Below are positions 8,502 to 15,693 of a stretch of 64,000 nt of DNA, piece by piece. Numbering within the stretch: the stretch's first letter is position 1; every line of letters begins with the position of its first letter. Origin of the DNA: Sipunculus nudus (taxonomy: Eukaryota; Annelida; Sipuncula; Golfingiida; Sipunculidae); the NCBI GenBank assembly GCA_026874595.1, contig CM049307.1, positions 7,029,579 to 7,093,578 on the forward strand, written 5' to 3'. The notes beneath the pieces were generated by a model. That model saw nothing but the letters and a program-made list of their open reading frames with translations. It did not search any database and was not told the origin of the DNA. A program made the translations under genes and the position numbers.

Positions 8502-8611
8502 GTCACCGCCGGGATTCGAACCCGGATCCGAACTGAACCTTGCCGGAACTGCAAGTACAAACTATTGGTCCAGGTAGGAAAGTTTGAATTAGCCCGTTAC
8601 GCCACGGGGAC
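8502..8611 (-). tRNA. tRNA-like Pol III gene, 110 nt, isotype unclear
   Basis: On the minus strand the 5' end reads GTCCCCGTGGCGTAA, close to the tRNA-Asn gene at 13.8 kb, and fits an A box. The 3' half has a perfect T arm (CCGGG, TTCGAAT, CCCGG), which is a B box. The acceptor ends pair in 6 of 7 positions (GTCCCCG with CGGTGAC). A TTTT terminator lies 7 nt past the 3' end. The middle is not a normal cloverleaf. An AAACT/AGTTT stem encloses 17 nt that could hold a CCT anticodon plus a 10-nt intron, and it is followed by an extra CTTGC/GCAAG hairpin. It may be an intron-bearing tRNA, a degenerate tRNA or a viral tRNA-like RNA. Confidence 0.55.
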
Positions 8612-8858
8612 TTTCACATCAGACCCGGACATTATGACACATATGTAATAAAAGGGACACGAAACAAAAAAACAAGGAATGCGTCATCGTATTTCTTATG
8701 AACTATGTGGGCACACGTGACTCACACATGTCATTCAAGCCCTGCCGTGTCTCATATATGTAACATTATTTGGGTTAACAAGTATCCACGGTCTGGTGTC
8801 AGGCTCTGCGTGATCGACCGTTAATTGTTAACGGGCCAGGCAGCGCCCAACATACACG
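8612..8858. other. Leader region of the first zinc-ribbon gene
   Basis: It contains TTAATTGTTAA near 8821 as a weak TATA substitute, and CCAGGCAGCGC at about 8838-8848. The latter is also found at the same distance before the ATG of the second paralogue. No canonical TATATAAA was seen. Confidence 0.4.
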
Positions 8859-10436
8859 ATGGGGGACCGCTGTGCACACTCACGCCATCGCCGGGATGTA
8901 GTCGGTCTTTTCACTGGTCCACGGGGTAACAGTTACGGTTACGCGCCTTCCGACGGGAATTTCTTTAGTAACCGGTTACGACGGAGGGGGGTGACGTGGC
9001 GAGAAGAACACATAGTTGTGGACAAATGCTCAATGTGTGCAGACGATTACCTGTACCATCACAACAGACGGGGCAGGTTATACTGCCCCACGTGTCAAGA
9101 GACAGAACTGAGGGCACTGCTCACAACCGAGAAAACCTACGATTTGGGGCAAGGGATAACGTTCAGGTGGCGGCCGTTGTTACGTCATGGAGATACAGTG
9201 TTGTTTCGACATAGAGACAAGACAATCCACGTGGAAGGCTTCGGTTCCGTGTTGCGGGCCCTGGTCGGACATCTCGACAGGATGCTGTCTGATGCTCAAA
9301 AGGCTAACAGCAGCTTGACCGGTTGGATATACCCTAATGTCTCCGGTATATGTAAATCTTTGCATATCCAGATGGACCCGTATGGCACTGTGTCATTCTA
9401 CGACCGCATTTACAAGGATGACGCGCGTTTCACAATGCAGGTGGCGGCCCACAGGGATGAGACGATATCGCTGACGACAGAAGTACTGTTCCAATTGTTG
9501 GAGCACGTGATCACCGATTACCAGGATGTAACCATTTACAGCTGGAATCCTCCGGCGGTGTCTTATGACAACATTGTAGACGCAGTGCCGGGATATCCAG
9601 GGCAGCATGCCCACGCGAACACGGGTGATACTACTGAAGCGGGTGTTGACAGTGTGGCGGGACCATCAGACGGTGTCGTACCTTTTGACGGCAGGTTCTT
9701 TCGAGGTCATGTACGAGGATATGACATACTTTACGACCGCGAGAAGATGGTAGTGATACAGTGCGCGAGGTGCAACCCGGATTACGAAAGTGTGTTTGAT
9801 GACGTACGGGAATACTGCCCTATATGCGACCAGAGTGAGTTGGAGTATCTGTTCACATGTGAGGAATTCTTCAACTTCCTACCGTCTTCCACTCCCGAAT
9901 CTGATTGGATACATTTTCTCTGGGAACCGTACAGGCGTTTCAAGGGCAGGGTAGGGTTGATAGGACAGAACAAAGATGTTCAAATACCAGGAATACTCGC
10001 CATGCTGGAGGATAATAATCTGACCGGTGATTTAGACGTTTTGCTCCTGGCCGCTCAAAAGGAAAACTGCCGCATAAACGCACTGTTCCGCTATAATCGA
10101 AAAAGGTATAATCAAGTGCACGACCTTCAACTTTCGATGGACCCGGACGGTACGATAACGTTTTATGGACCTTTGGTAACGCGGTATATCTTCGACACCG
10201 ACGGGGTACAGGAGACCATACAAACCGACATTTTGAATGCGCTATCGATCAAGGCCTGGGATCTTGTATCATTACTTAACACAATGATCAGGCACTACCC
10301 GCCGAGAGACTTGTCGGGTACGATGTACACTTATCCTCGGTTGTTCCCTGAGAAAACTGAGGTTGAAAAGTACGAAGAAGAGCAGATGGATGATGACGAT
10401 GCTGACGATGATGAGGAGATAAATGAAGACCATTAA
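8859..10436 (+). CDS. Internally duplicated zinc-ribbon viral-type protein, paralogue 1 (525 aa)
   Basis: An intact ORF of 525 codons. It is built of two related halves. Half 1 (about residues 32-220) starts at an SDG..FF segment and has a zinc ribbon with CSMC (57-60) and CPTC (76-79). A module follows with an AQK helix, MDPYGTVSF and a QLLEHVI..Y helix. Half 2 (about residues 270-490) repeats the order: DGRFF, CARC (302-305) with CPIC (320-323), AQK, MDPDGTITF and a LLNTMI..Y helix. A Gly/Thr/Ala linker joins the halves, and the last 25 residues are very acidic (Asp/Glu run). It has no signal peptide or membrane segment. The family is not recognised; nucleic-acid or protein binding through the ribbons is inference. 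It is the first of three head-to-tail copies. Confidence 0.85.
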   Translation: MGDRCAHSRHRRDVVGLFTGPRGNSYGYAPSDGNFFSNRLRRRGVTWREEHIVVDKCSMCADDYLYHHNRRGRLYCPTCQETELRALLTTEKTYDLGQGITFRWRPLLRHGDTVLFRHRDKTIHVEGFGSVLRALVGHLDRMLSDAQKANSSLTGWIYPNVSGICKSLHIQMDPYGTVSFYDRIYKDDARFTMQVAAHRDETISLTTEVLFQLLEHVITDYQDVTIYSWNPPAVSYDNIVDAVPGYPGQHAHANTGDTTEAGVDSVAGPSDGVVPFDGRFFRGHVRGYDILYDREKMVVIQCARCNPDYESVFDDVREYCPICDQSELEYLFTCEEFFNFLPSSTPESDWIHFLWEPYRRFKGRVGLIGQNKDVQIPGILAMLEDNNLTGDLDVLLLAAQKENCRINALFRYNRKRYNQVHDLQLSMDPDGTITFYGPLVTRYIFDTDGVQETIQTDILNALSIKAWDLVSLLNTMIRHYPPRDLSGTMYTYPRLFPEKTEVEKYEEEQMDDDDADDDEEINEDH

Positions 10437-10742
10437 TCACGGGGGGGAGTCATATCGGAACCAGTATGTAATGTACACATTTGTGCACACGAAATATGTT
10501 ACACAGCATGCGGCAGACGGTTCATCGGAGGTGAAGGTGAGGCCTTGCGTAATCTGAGACGTGTCGTGAACCACATGTTTCAGCAGATTATGTGGAACAA
10601 CTCTGGAGCACGTGACTCACATATGACGAGGTCTATATATTTAGTGACGGCGGGACAGTGATGTTGAGTTGGAGAGTGGAGCGGGTTGTTGAGGAGACGC
10701 CACGTATATAAACGCTGTCCCAGGCAGCGCTGGGCATATACG
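10437..10742. promoter_or_regulatory. Promoter region of zinc-ribbon paralogue 2
   Basis: TATATAAA lies at 10705-10712, 31 bases before the ATG. It is preceded by a GTTGTTGAGGAGAC segment that recurs, slightly altered, before the third paralogue. CCAGGCAGCGC follows at about 10720-10730, as before paralogue 1, and may be the start-site element or part of a shared leader. No AATAAA was found for paralogue 1, so its transcript may end further downstream. Confidence 0.65.
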
Positions 10743-12275
10743 ATGGGGGGCCTCCGTGCAGACACACGCCATCGCCAGGAGGTTATCAGTATTTTCACTG
10801 GTCCTCCGGGTAACACTTACCGTTTCGCGCCATCCGGCGGGGCTTTCTTTGGTAACGTGTTACGACAAAGGGGAGTCAGGTGGCGGGAACAACACATAAT
10901 TGTAGACAAATGCTCAATGTGTGCAGACGATTACCTTTACCGTTCCAACCACGACCATGCAAGGATATATTGCCCCACGTGTCAAGAGACAGAAGTGATG
11001 GCACTGTTCACAAACGAGAAAACCTACGATTTGGGGCAAGGGATAACGTTTACGTGGAGACCGTTGTTACGTCCAGAAGATACAGTGTTGTTTCGACACG
11101 GAGACAAGACAATCCACGTGGAAGGCTTCGGTTCCGTGTTGCGGGCCCTGGTTGGACATCTCGACCTGATTCTATGCGAGGCTCAAAAAGCGAACCGCAG
11201 CGTGACCGGTTGGATATACCGACGTTTTCCGGGTATCTGTGAGTCCTTGTATATCCAGATGGACCCCTACGGCACTGTGTCATTCATTGACCGCATTAAC
11301 AAGGACGACGCGTGTTTCACCATGCAGGTGGCGGTCCACAAGGAGAAAGCGATATCGCTGACGACAGAAGTACTGTTCCAGCTGTTGGAACACGTGATCA
11401 CCGATTACCAGAATGTAGTCATTTACGGCAAGAAACCTCCGGCGGTGTCTTATGACAACATCGTAAACACAGTGACGGAATCCCCAGGGCAGCATGCCCA
11501 CGCGAACACGGGTGATACTACTGAAGCTGGTGTTGACAGTGAGGTCGGACCATCAGACGGTGTCGTACCTTCTGACGGCATGTTCTTTCGATATAATGTA
11601 CGAGGGTATGATATGTTTTACGACCGCGAGAAGATGATAGTGATTCCCTGCAAGACGTGCAACCCGGATTATGTAAATGTGTTTGATGGCGTACAGGAAT
11701 ACTGCCCTATATGCGACCAGAGTGAGTTGGAGTATCTGTTCACACGTGAGAGAACAATCGACTTCCTACCGCATGGCACCGACACCTCGATTTGGGTATA
11801 CTGCAAACCCCCCTGGGATTGGTGGATACACCTTAGATGGAAACCGTATCTGCGTTTCAAAGACAAAGTCACGCTCGTAACAGAAGACGAGGTACAAGTA
11901 CCAGGAATGCTCGCCATGTTGGAGGATAATATTCTGACCGGTGATTTAGACGTTTTGCTCCTGGCCGCTCAAAAGGAAAACTGTCGTATGAACGCAGTGT
12001 TCCGCTATAATCGGATAAACCATGATCAAGTGCACGACCTTCACATCTCGATGGACCCAGACGGTACCGTAACGTTTTATGGACCTTTGGAAACGCTGTA
12101 TTTCAACTTCCGCGACGAGATACAGACGATGATACAAACCGACACTTTGAATGCGATACCGCTCAAGGCATGGGATGTTGTATCATTACTCGAGTGTGTG
12201 ATCAGTAACTACCCGCCGAAAGATTTGTCGGGTACGATGTACACCTACCCTCGGTTGTTTTCTGAGAACACTTAG
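10743..12275 (+). CDS. Internally duplicated zinc-ribbon viral-type protein, paralogue 2 (510 aa)
   Basis: I place the start at ATG 10743 (MGG). It aligns with the start of paralogue 1 (MGD) and follows a TATA box by 31 bases; an upstream TTG is not needed. It keeps both halves: CSMC (57-60) with CPTC, then CKTC with CPIC in half 2, each followed by the AQK and MDPxGTV module. It is highly similar to paralogue 1 along the whole length at DNA level, so the duplication is recent or conserved. Half 2 has a short Trp/Pro-rich insertion before its module. It stops at TAG 12273-12275, just before the position of the acidic tail of paralogue 1. Acidic codons continue in frame past the stop to 12317, so the tail appears to have been lost by a nonsense change. 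Confidence 0.85.
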   Translation: MGGLRADTRHRQEVISIFTGPPGNTYRFAPSGGAFFGNVLRQRGVRWREQHIIVDKCSMCADDYLYRSNHDHARIYCPTCQETEVMALFTNEKTYDLGQGITFTWRPLLRPEDTVLFRHGDKTIHVEGFGSVLRALVGHLDLILCEAQKANRSVTGWIYRRFPGICESLYIQMDPYGTVSFIDRINKDDACFTMQVAVHKEKAISLTTEVLFQLLEHVITDYQNVVIYGKKPPAVSYDNIVNTVTESPGQHAHANTGDTTEAGVDSEVGPSDGVVPSDGMFFRYNVRGYDMFYDREKMIVIPCKTCNPDYVNVFDGVQEYCPICDQSELEYLFTRERTIDFLPHGTDTSIWVYCKPPWDWWIHLRWKPYLRFKDKVTLVTEDEVQVPGMLAMLEDNILTGDLDVLLLAAQKENCRMNAVFRYNRINHDQVHDLHISMDPDGTVTFYGPLETLYFNFRDEIQTMIQTDTLNAIPLKAWDVVSLLECVISNYPPKDLSGTMYTYPRLFSENT

Positions 12276-12552
12276 GCTGAAGAAGACGAAGAAGGGCAAA
12301 TGGATGAGGCCAGTTGAAAACGCGGAATGTAGTCATATGATCTCGTACACCGGACGTGTTATCGAAACCTGCAGGTACCGTACACGTTTGTACATATACA
12401 TATATCCGTCATGCCACCCGCTGTTCTGGTGATACACGGGGCACGTACAATAACAGACACACAGGGAGATCAAAGGGGGGGAGGGAGGTGCTGGTTGCTG
12501 AGGAGACTGTACGTATATAAAACGGCGTTCCAGGCACAGCCGTTCAGACAAG
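12276..12552. promoter_or_regulatory. Remnant tail and promoter of zinc-ribbon paralogue 3
   Basis: The first 42 bases after the TAG continue the reading frame with Glu/Asp-rich codons to a TGA (12315-12317). Further on, a copy of the GAGGAGAC element near 12500 and TATATAAAA at 12514-12522 precede the next ATG by about 30 bases. The leader keeps a CCAGGCA string near 12530, as in the two other copies. Confidence 0.65.
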
Positions 12553-13782
12553 ATGGGGAATACATGTGGAGACCGATGCAGTTCCCCGGAGATCCCGAGT
12601 CCTGACGCAGGTCGGCCCCGCAACCCGGGGAGATACGAACCGTCAGACGGGATGTACTTTCAGGACAGGTTGCGAGAGATGGGATTGCAATGGCGAGAAC
12701 GCATACTTGTGAGAGCGTGCCAGAAATGTCAAACATCTCCGGGCATTACAGTCCCCGACGACCGTGTCACATTCAAGTGGTACTGCCCCACGTGTGACGA
12801 GACGGAACTGACGGAACAGTTCGCAAAGGTTATAACATATCACGTAGGGCAGGGCAAATGTTTCAAATGGAGGCCGTGGGCCGTCCGAGGCGATACTGTA
12901 ATTTTGGAACAAGGCACAGAGCACGTACACGTCGGAGGTTGGGTTTTCGTGTGGAAAAAACTTGCCAAATATTTAGACCTGTTACTCAATGAGGCCCTAA
13001 AAGTAGGCGGCAGTGTTACAGGCTGGATATACGACATTGATGAGGGACTTGGTGAATCTGTGCATATCACAATGGACACATTTGGTACAGTCTCGTTCCA
13101 CGCGCGCTTAGACAAGAACAACGAATCATTTAAGGGAGACGTTGTGGTTGACCACGAAACCGCGATCTCCCTGACAACAGTGGAACTGTGCCAGCTTCTG
13201 GATAACGTGATATCCGATTACCAGAAAGTATGCTTTATCTGCACGCCATGGAGGCCTCCTGCTGTGTCTTGTGAACACAAGATGGTAGGAGAACAGGCAG
13301 TGCGACAGGCGAAGACGGGTGCCCGTGAAAGTTACGAATGTGAGACAGAAAGTCACAATGTGTTAAACGTGCAGGGTATGCTAGTCATGTTTGAGGACGA
13401 ATTTCTGAGTAGCAATCTCACTGCTTTGCTGTTGATTGCTCAACGAGAAAACCGCAGCGTCACCGCAATGTTTCTCTATGAACGGTGGGTTTGTGACGAT
13501 GACCATGTTTTGCACTTGTCAATGCATCCTGATGGGACAGTCACGTTTTACGGGTCTTTAAAACATGTTGATGTCGGAGCCTGCGGGTACGTTGCTAAGA
13601 TACAAACCGACACTGCGACAACGATATCGTTGGCGGCTTGGCAGGTTTCAAAGTTGCTTGGGTACATTATCGAAGACTACCCACTCAGGGACCTGTCTGG
13701 CACCATGTGCCCTTACTCCCCGTTTGTTCGCAGGCAAGACTCTGGACGAAGAAAAACAGGAACGGGTGGCATAGGGACATAA
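12553..13782 (+). CDS. Zinc-ribbon viral-type protein, paralogue 3 lacking the second ribbon (409 aa)
   Basis: An intact ORF of 409 codons from ATG 12553, the third head-to-tail copy. Half 1 is complete: SDG..F, CQKC (56-59), CPTC (78-81), a GWIY segment, MDTFGTVSF and a QLLDNVI..Y helix. In half 2 the N-terminal part with the second zinc ribbon is missing. After a short Glu/Ala/Lys linker the sequence resumes at the LVMFED helix, continues with AQREN and MHPDGTVTF, and ends with a DLSGTM motif that all three copies share. The tail is basic (RRKTG), not acidic. It is the most diverged copy, so the three do not form a simple recent expansion. The stop at 13780-13782 lies 12 bases from the tRNA-Asn gene on the other strand. 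Confidence 0.83.
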   Translation: MGNTCGDRCSSPEIPSPDAGRPRNPGRYEPSDGMYFQDRLREMGLQWRERILVRACQKCQTSPGITVPDDRVTFKWYCPTCDETELTEQFAKVITYHVGQGKCFKWRPWAVRGDTVILEQGTEHVHVGGWVFVWKKLAKYLDLLLNEALKVGGSVTGWIYDIDEGLGESVHITMDTFGTVSFHARLDKNNESFKGDVVVDHETAISLTTVELCQLLDNVISDYQKVCFICTPWRPPAVSCEHKMVGEQAVRQAKTGARESYECETESHNVLNVQGMLVMFEDEFLSSNLTALLLIAQRENRSVTAMFLYERWVCDDDHVLHLSMHPDGTVTFYGSLKHVDVGACGYVAKIQTDTATTISLAAWQVSKLLGYIIEDYPLRDLSGTMCPYSPFVRRQDSGRRKTGTGGIGT

Positions 13783-13794
13783 AACATGTATAAC

Positions 13795-13867
13795 GTCCCT
13801 GGGTGGGTTCGAACCACCAACCTCCCGATTAACAGCCGGACGCGCTAACCGATTGCGCCACAGGGAC
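13795..13867 (-). tRNA. tRNA-Asn (GTT)
   Basis: A 73-nt complete cloverleaf on the minus strand. The acceptor stem is perfect (GTCCCTG with CAGGGAC), the D arm is GCGC with GCGC, the anticodon loop CTGTTAA gives GTT (Asn), the variable loop is AGGTT, and the T arm is GGTGG/CCACC around TTCGAAC. The anticodon stem uses two G-T pairs. No CCA is encoded. A TTTT stop for Pol III lies about 10 nt past the 3' end and overlaps the stop codon of the convergent zinc-ribbon gene. It closely matches ordinary animal tRNA-Asn, so it could be host-derived. Confidence 0.93.
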
Positions 13868-14128
13868 TACATGCTTTTTGTACATGAGTTTCTTCTGTTA
13901 TCATGAACAGGTACTATTCCTTGATTTGATTGGCTGATGGAAAGTGTGACGTCACAGACGATCTTTATAAATGCCTTTAATCCCAGCAATACATGTTGTT
14001 TTCTTTACAATCTGTTTATCAAATATTGGGTTCATGTGACACCAAACTATTTGTCAATACCGATCACGTGCCTGCGTAAGAAATATATAATAATGGTGCG
14101 TTTGTCTACAGTCTAGACAGTTGGCAAC
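13868..14128 (+). promoter_or_regulatory. Promoter region of the FG-tail gene
   Basis: A perfect TGACGTCA at 13947-13954 is followed by TTTATAAA near 13962. A second TATA box, TATATAA (14084-14090), lies 39 bases before the ATG. The spacing of the first CRE and TATA resembles the promoter at 1541-1570. Confidence 0.6.
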
Positions 14129-15097
14129 ATGATGGCAAACGATACTCAAGAGCACAACGTGGCCGTGCCACAAGAAACGACGTTACACATGGTCGTTAAT
14201 GCAGGACTGTCATCGTTTTATTATACAATGGAGGATTGTTATTATCAGGCTAAATACATGAAATGGCTATCTTGCGATGACCAGTTCTTCGTGTTTCTCG
14301 TATACGCCGAGCCCCGCCACATGCCAGATGTTATTGTACCCGTGAGTAATGGAGGTGACAAACCTTTGGTTGGGACACCCGCCGTGAGGTACAACTACCA
14401 AGACGAACGGATACTCGTGTGCAATAACACAACTGTGGCTGACATGGTCCGAGCCGCCCGAAAAGACACCAGCACCCAAGAGTTAATCAAAGCACGCTTG
14501 ATCGCACTACTGCCACAAAAACTGTGCCAAAAGCGTAACGTGGAAATGAGGATTTTAGATGGGGATGGATTCAGTCAGTTCCCCGTGGATGGACAATACA
14601 TCGGAAACATTTGCGTGGCGATGAGACTGGATAAAAAACCAGGGGTAGCTGATAGCCCGGCACGCGTACCTGAAAATACACCAGAGACTACGCCTGCATT
14701 TAACTTCGCTAGTGATGGTAAATCTACGGCGGGATTTTCGTTTGGTCAGAATGCGTCCTTTGGTAATGCAAATTCCACCTGGGGTACACCTATCAACACT
14801 GAAGCGACACGCAACACATCATCGAACGCAGGTGCCACCTTGGGTACATCATCTAACGCAGCTGTGACGTTCCCTTCATTGGTATTTGGTTCACCACAAA
14901 CTTCACGTCCAATATTCAGTCAGCCTTTCAACGCGAGTACGGTATTTGGTTCACCACAAACGTCACGTCCGATATTCAGTCAGCCTTTCAACGCGAGTAC
15001 GACTTTCGTTTCGCCATTTAACAAGACTGTCACCACGACGTCTTCTAACTCGTCAGCTGGTTTATTCAGCAATCCATCCAAAATTCTCTTTCGTTAA
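14129..15097 (+). CDS. Viral-type protein with a nucleoporin-like FG tail (322 aa)
   Basis: An intact ORF of 322 codons with a double ATG at its start. Residues 1 to about 180 form a mixed globular domain that I do not recognise. From about residue 190 the protein is of low complexity, rich in Ser, Thr, Asn, Gly and Phe, with FG dipeptides (FSFGQ, ASFGN, VFGSP twice) and PF or IF pairs. It lacks charged residues. This is the composition of FG-repeat nucleoporins, which bind transport receptors. A 20-residue repeat starting VFGSPQ is encoded by a 60-bp direct repeat (14881-15000). A role at the nuclear pore or in a phase-separated body is inference. It could also be a structural protein with a disordered tail. 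Confidence 0.8.
   Translation: MMANDTQEHNVAVPQETTLHMVVNAGLSSFYYTMEDCYYQAKYMKWLSCDDQFFVFLVYAEPRHMPDVIVPVSNGGDKPLVGTPAVRYNYQDERILVCNNTTVADMVRAARKDTSTQELIKARLIALLPQKLCQKRNVEMRILDGDGFSQFPVDGQYIGNICVAMRLDKKPGVADSPARVPENTPETTPAFNFASDGKSTAGFSFGQNASFGNANSTWGTPINTEATRNTSSNAGATLGTSSNAAVTFPSLVFGSPQTSRPIFSQPFNASTVFGSPQTSRPIFSQPFNASTTFVSPFNKTVTTTSSNSSAGLFSNPSKILFR
14881..15000 (+). repeat. 60-bp direct repeat coding the FG segment
   Basis: Two adjoining 60-bp copies (14881-14940 and 14941-15000) differ at two bases, both silent or nearly so. Each codes one 20-residue unit with a single FG and one PF. Confidence 0.95.
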
Positions 15098-15218
15098 ACT
15101 GGTGCGTGTGATACCACGTTTCCTGTCTGTGCTGGAATTGCGTCATCAACAAAAGGTATAAATAGATAAATAACATTTTATATATAACAATATAAAGACA
15201 CACTGAAGAGTAAACGTC

Positions 15219-15404
15219 ATGTCAATCACAGACATGGTCGACAACAGAATAGTCCGTGGTGCTGTATACGTCCTTCGCGCCGCCATACAAGAACTGCACG
15301 AAATAGGTGACGCTATCGCTTTACGCATCCATGAGGTATACGATAATTTTTATAACCTTTTCGACCAACCTGTTTTCAACAGAAGCGCACAGGACTATTC
15401 ATGA
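15219..15404 (+). CDS. Small viral-type ORF, 61 aa
   Basis: A 61-codon ORF with an ATG 55 bases after a good TATA box (TATAAATA at 15157-15164). The product is probably helical, with a central amphipathic segment (VYVLRAAIQELHEIGDAI) and an aromatic, acidic end. It is read in the same direction as the FG-tail gene. No family is recognised. An AATAAA at 15910-15915 could end its transcript. The small size keeps confidence moderate. Confidence 0.5.
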   Translation: MSITDMVDNRIVRGAVYVLRAAIQELHEIGDAIALRIHEVYDNFYNLFDQPVFNRSAQDYS

Positions 15405-15504
15405 TTAGTATTCAGGCATTTGGTGCGGGACATACGGTGAGGATATAAAAAAAGGGAATTGGTCTGAATAGCCCGGAAAGGGATCATTTGTTCCTTTATG
15501 CATC

Positions 15505-15693
15505 ATGGGAACAACATATTTGGAGACAGTGATACAGACAGCGACACAGAATTGTGATGACGCAGGGAGGATTAATGTAACACGTGTTACACATGTTGCT
15601 AATGTGATTGTAGAAACTGAAGCTGTACAATATATGCATATTCATATATATATACGTGTCATATATACGTGTTTATGGATCATATATCTTTGA
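15505..15693 (+). CDS. Doubtful small ORF, 62 aa
   Basis: This begins at an ATG about 55 bases after a TATAAAAA string (15444). The first 40 codons look plausible, but the end runs into a TA-rich stretch. A perfect 16-bp palindrome (15576-15591) lies inside. It may be a leader or a non-coding stretch. Confidence 0.25.
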   Translation: MGTTYLETVIQTATQNCDDAGRINVTRVTHVANVIVETEAVQYMHIHIYIRVIYTCLWIIYL

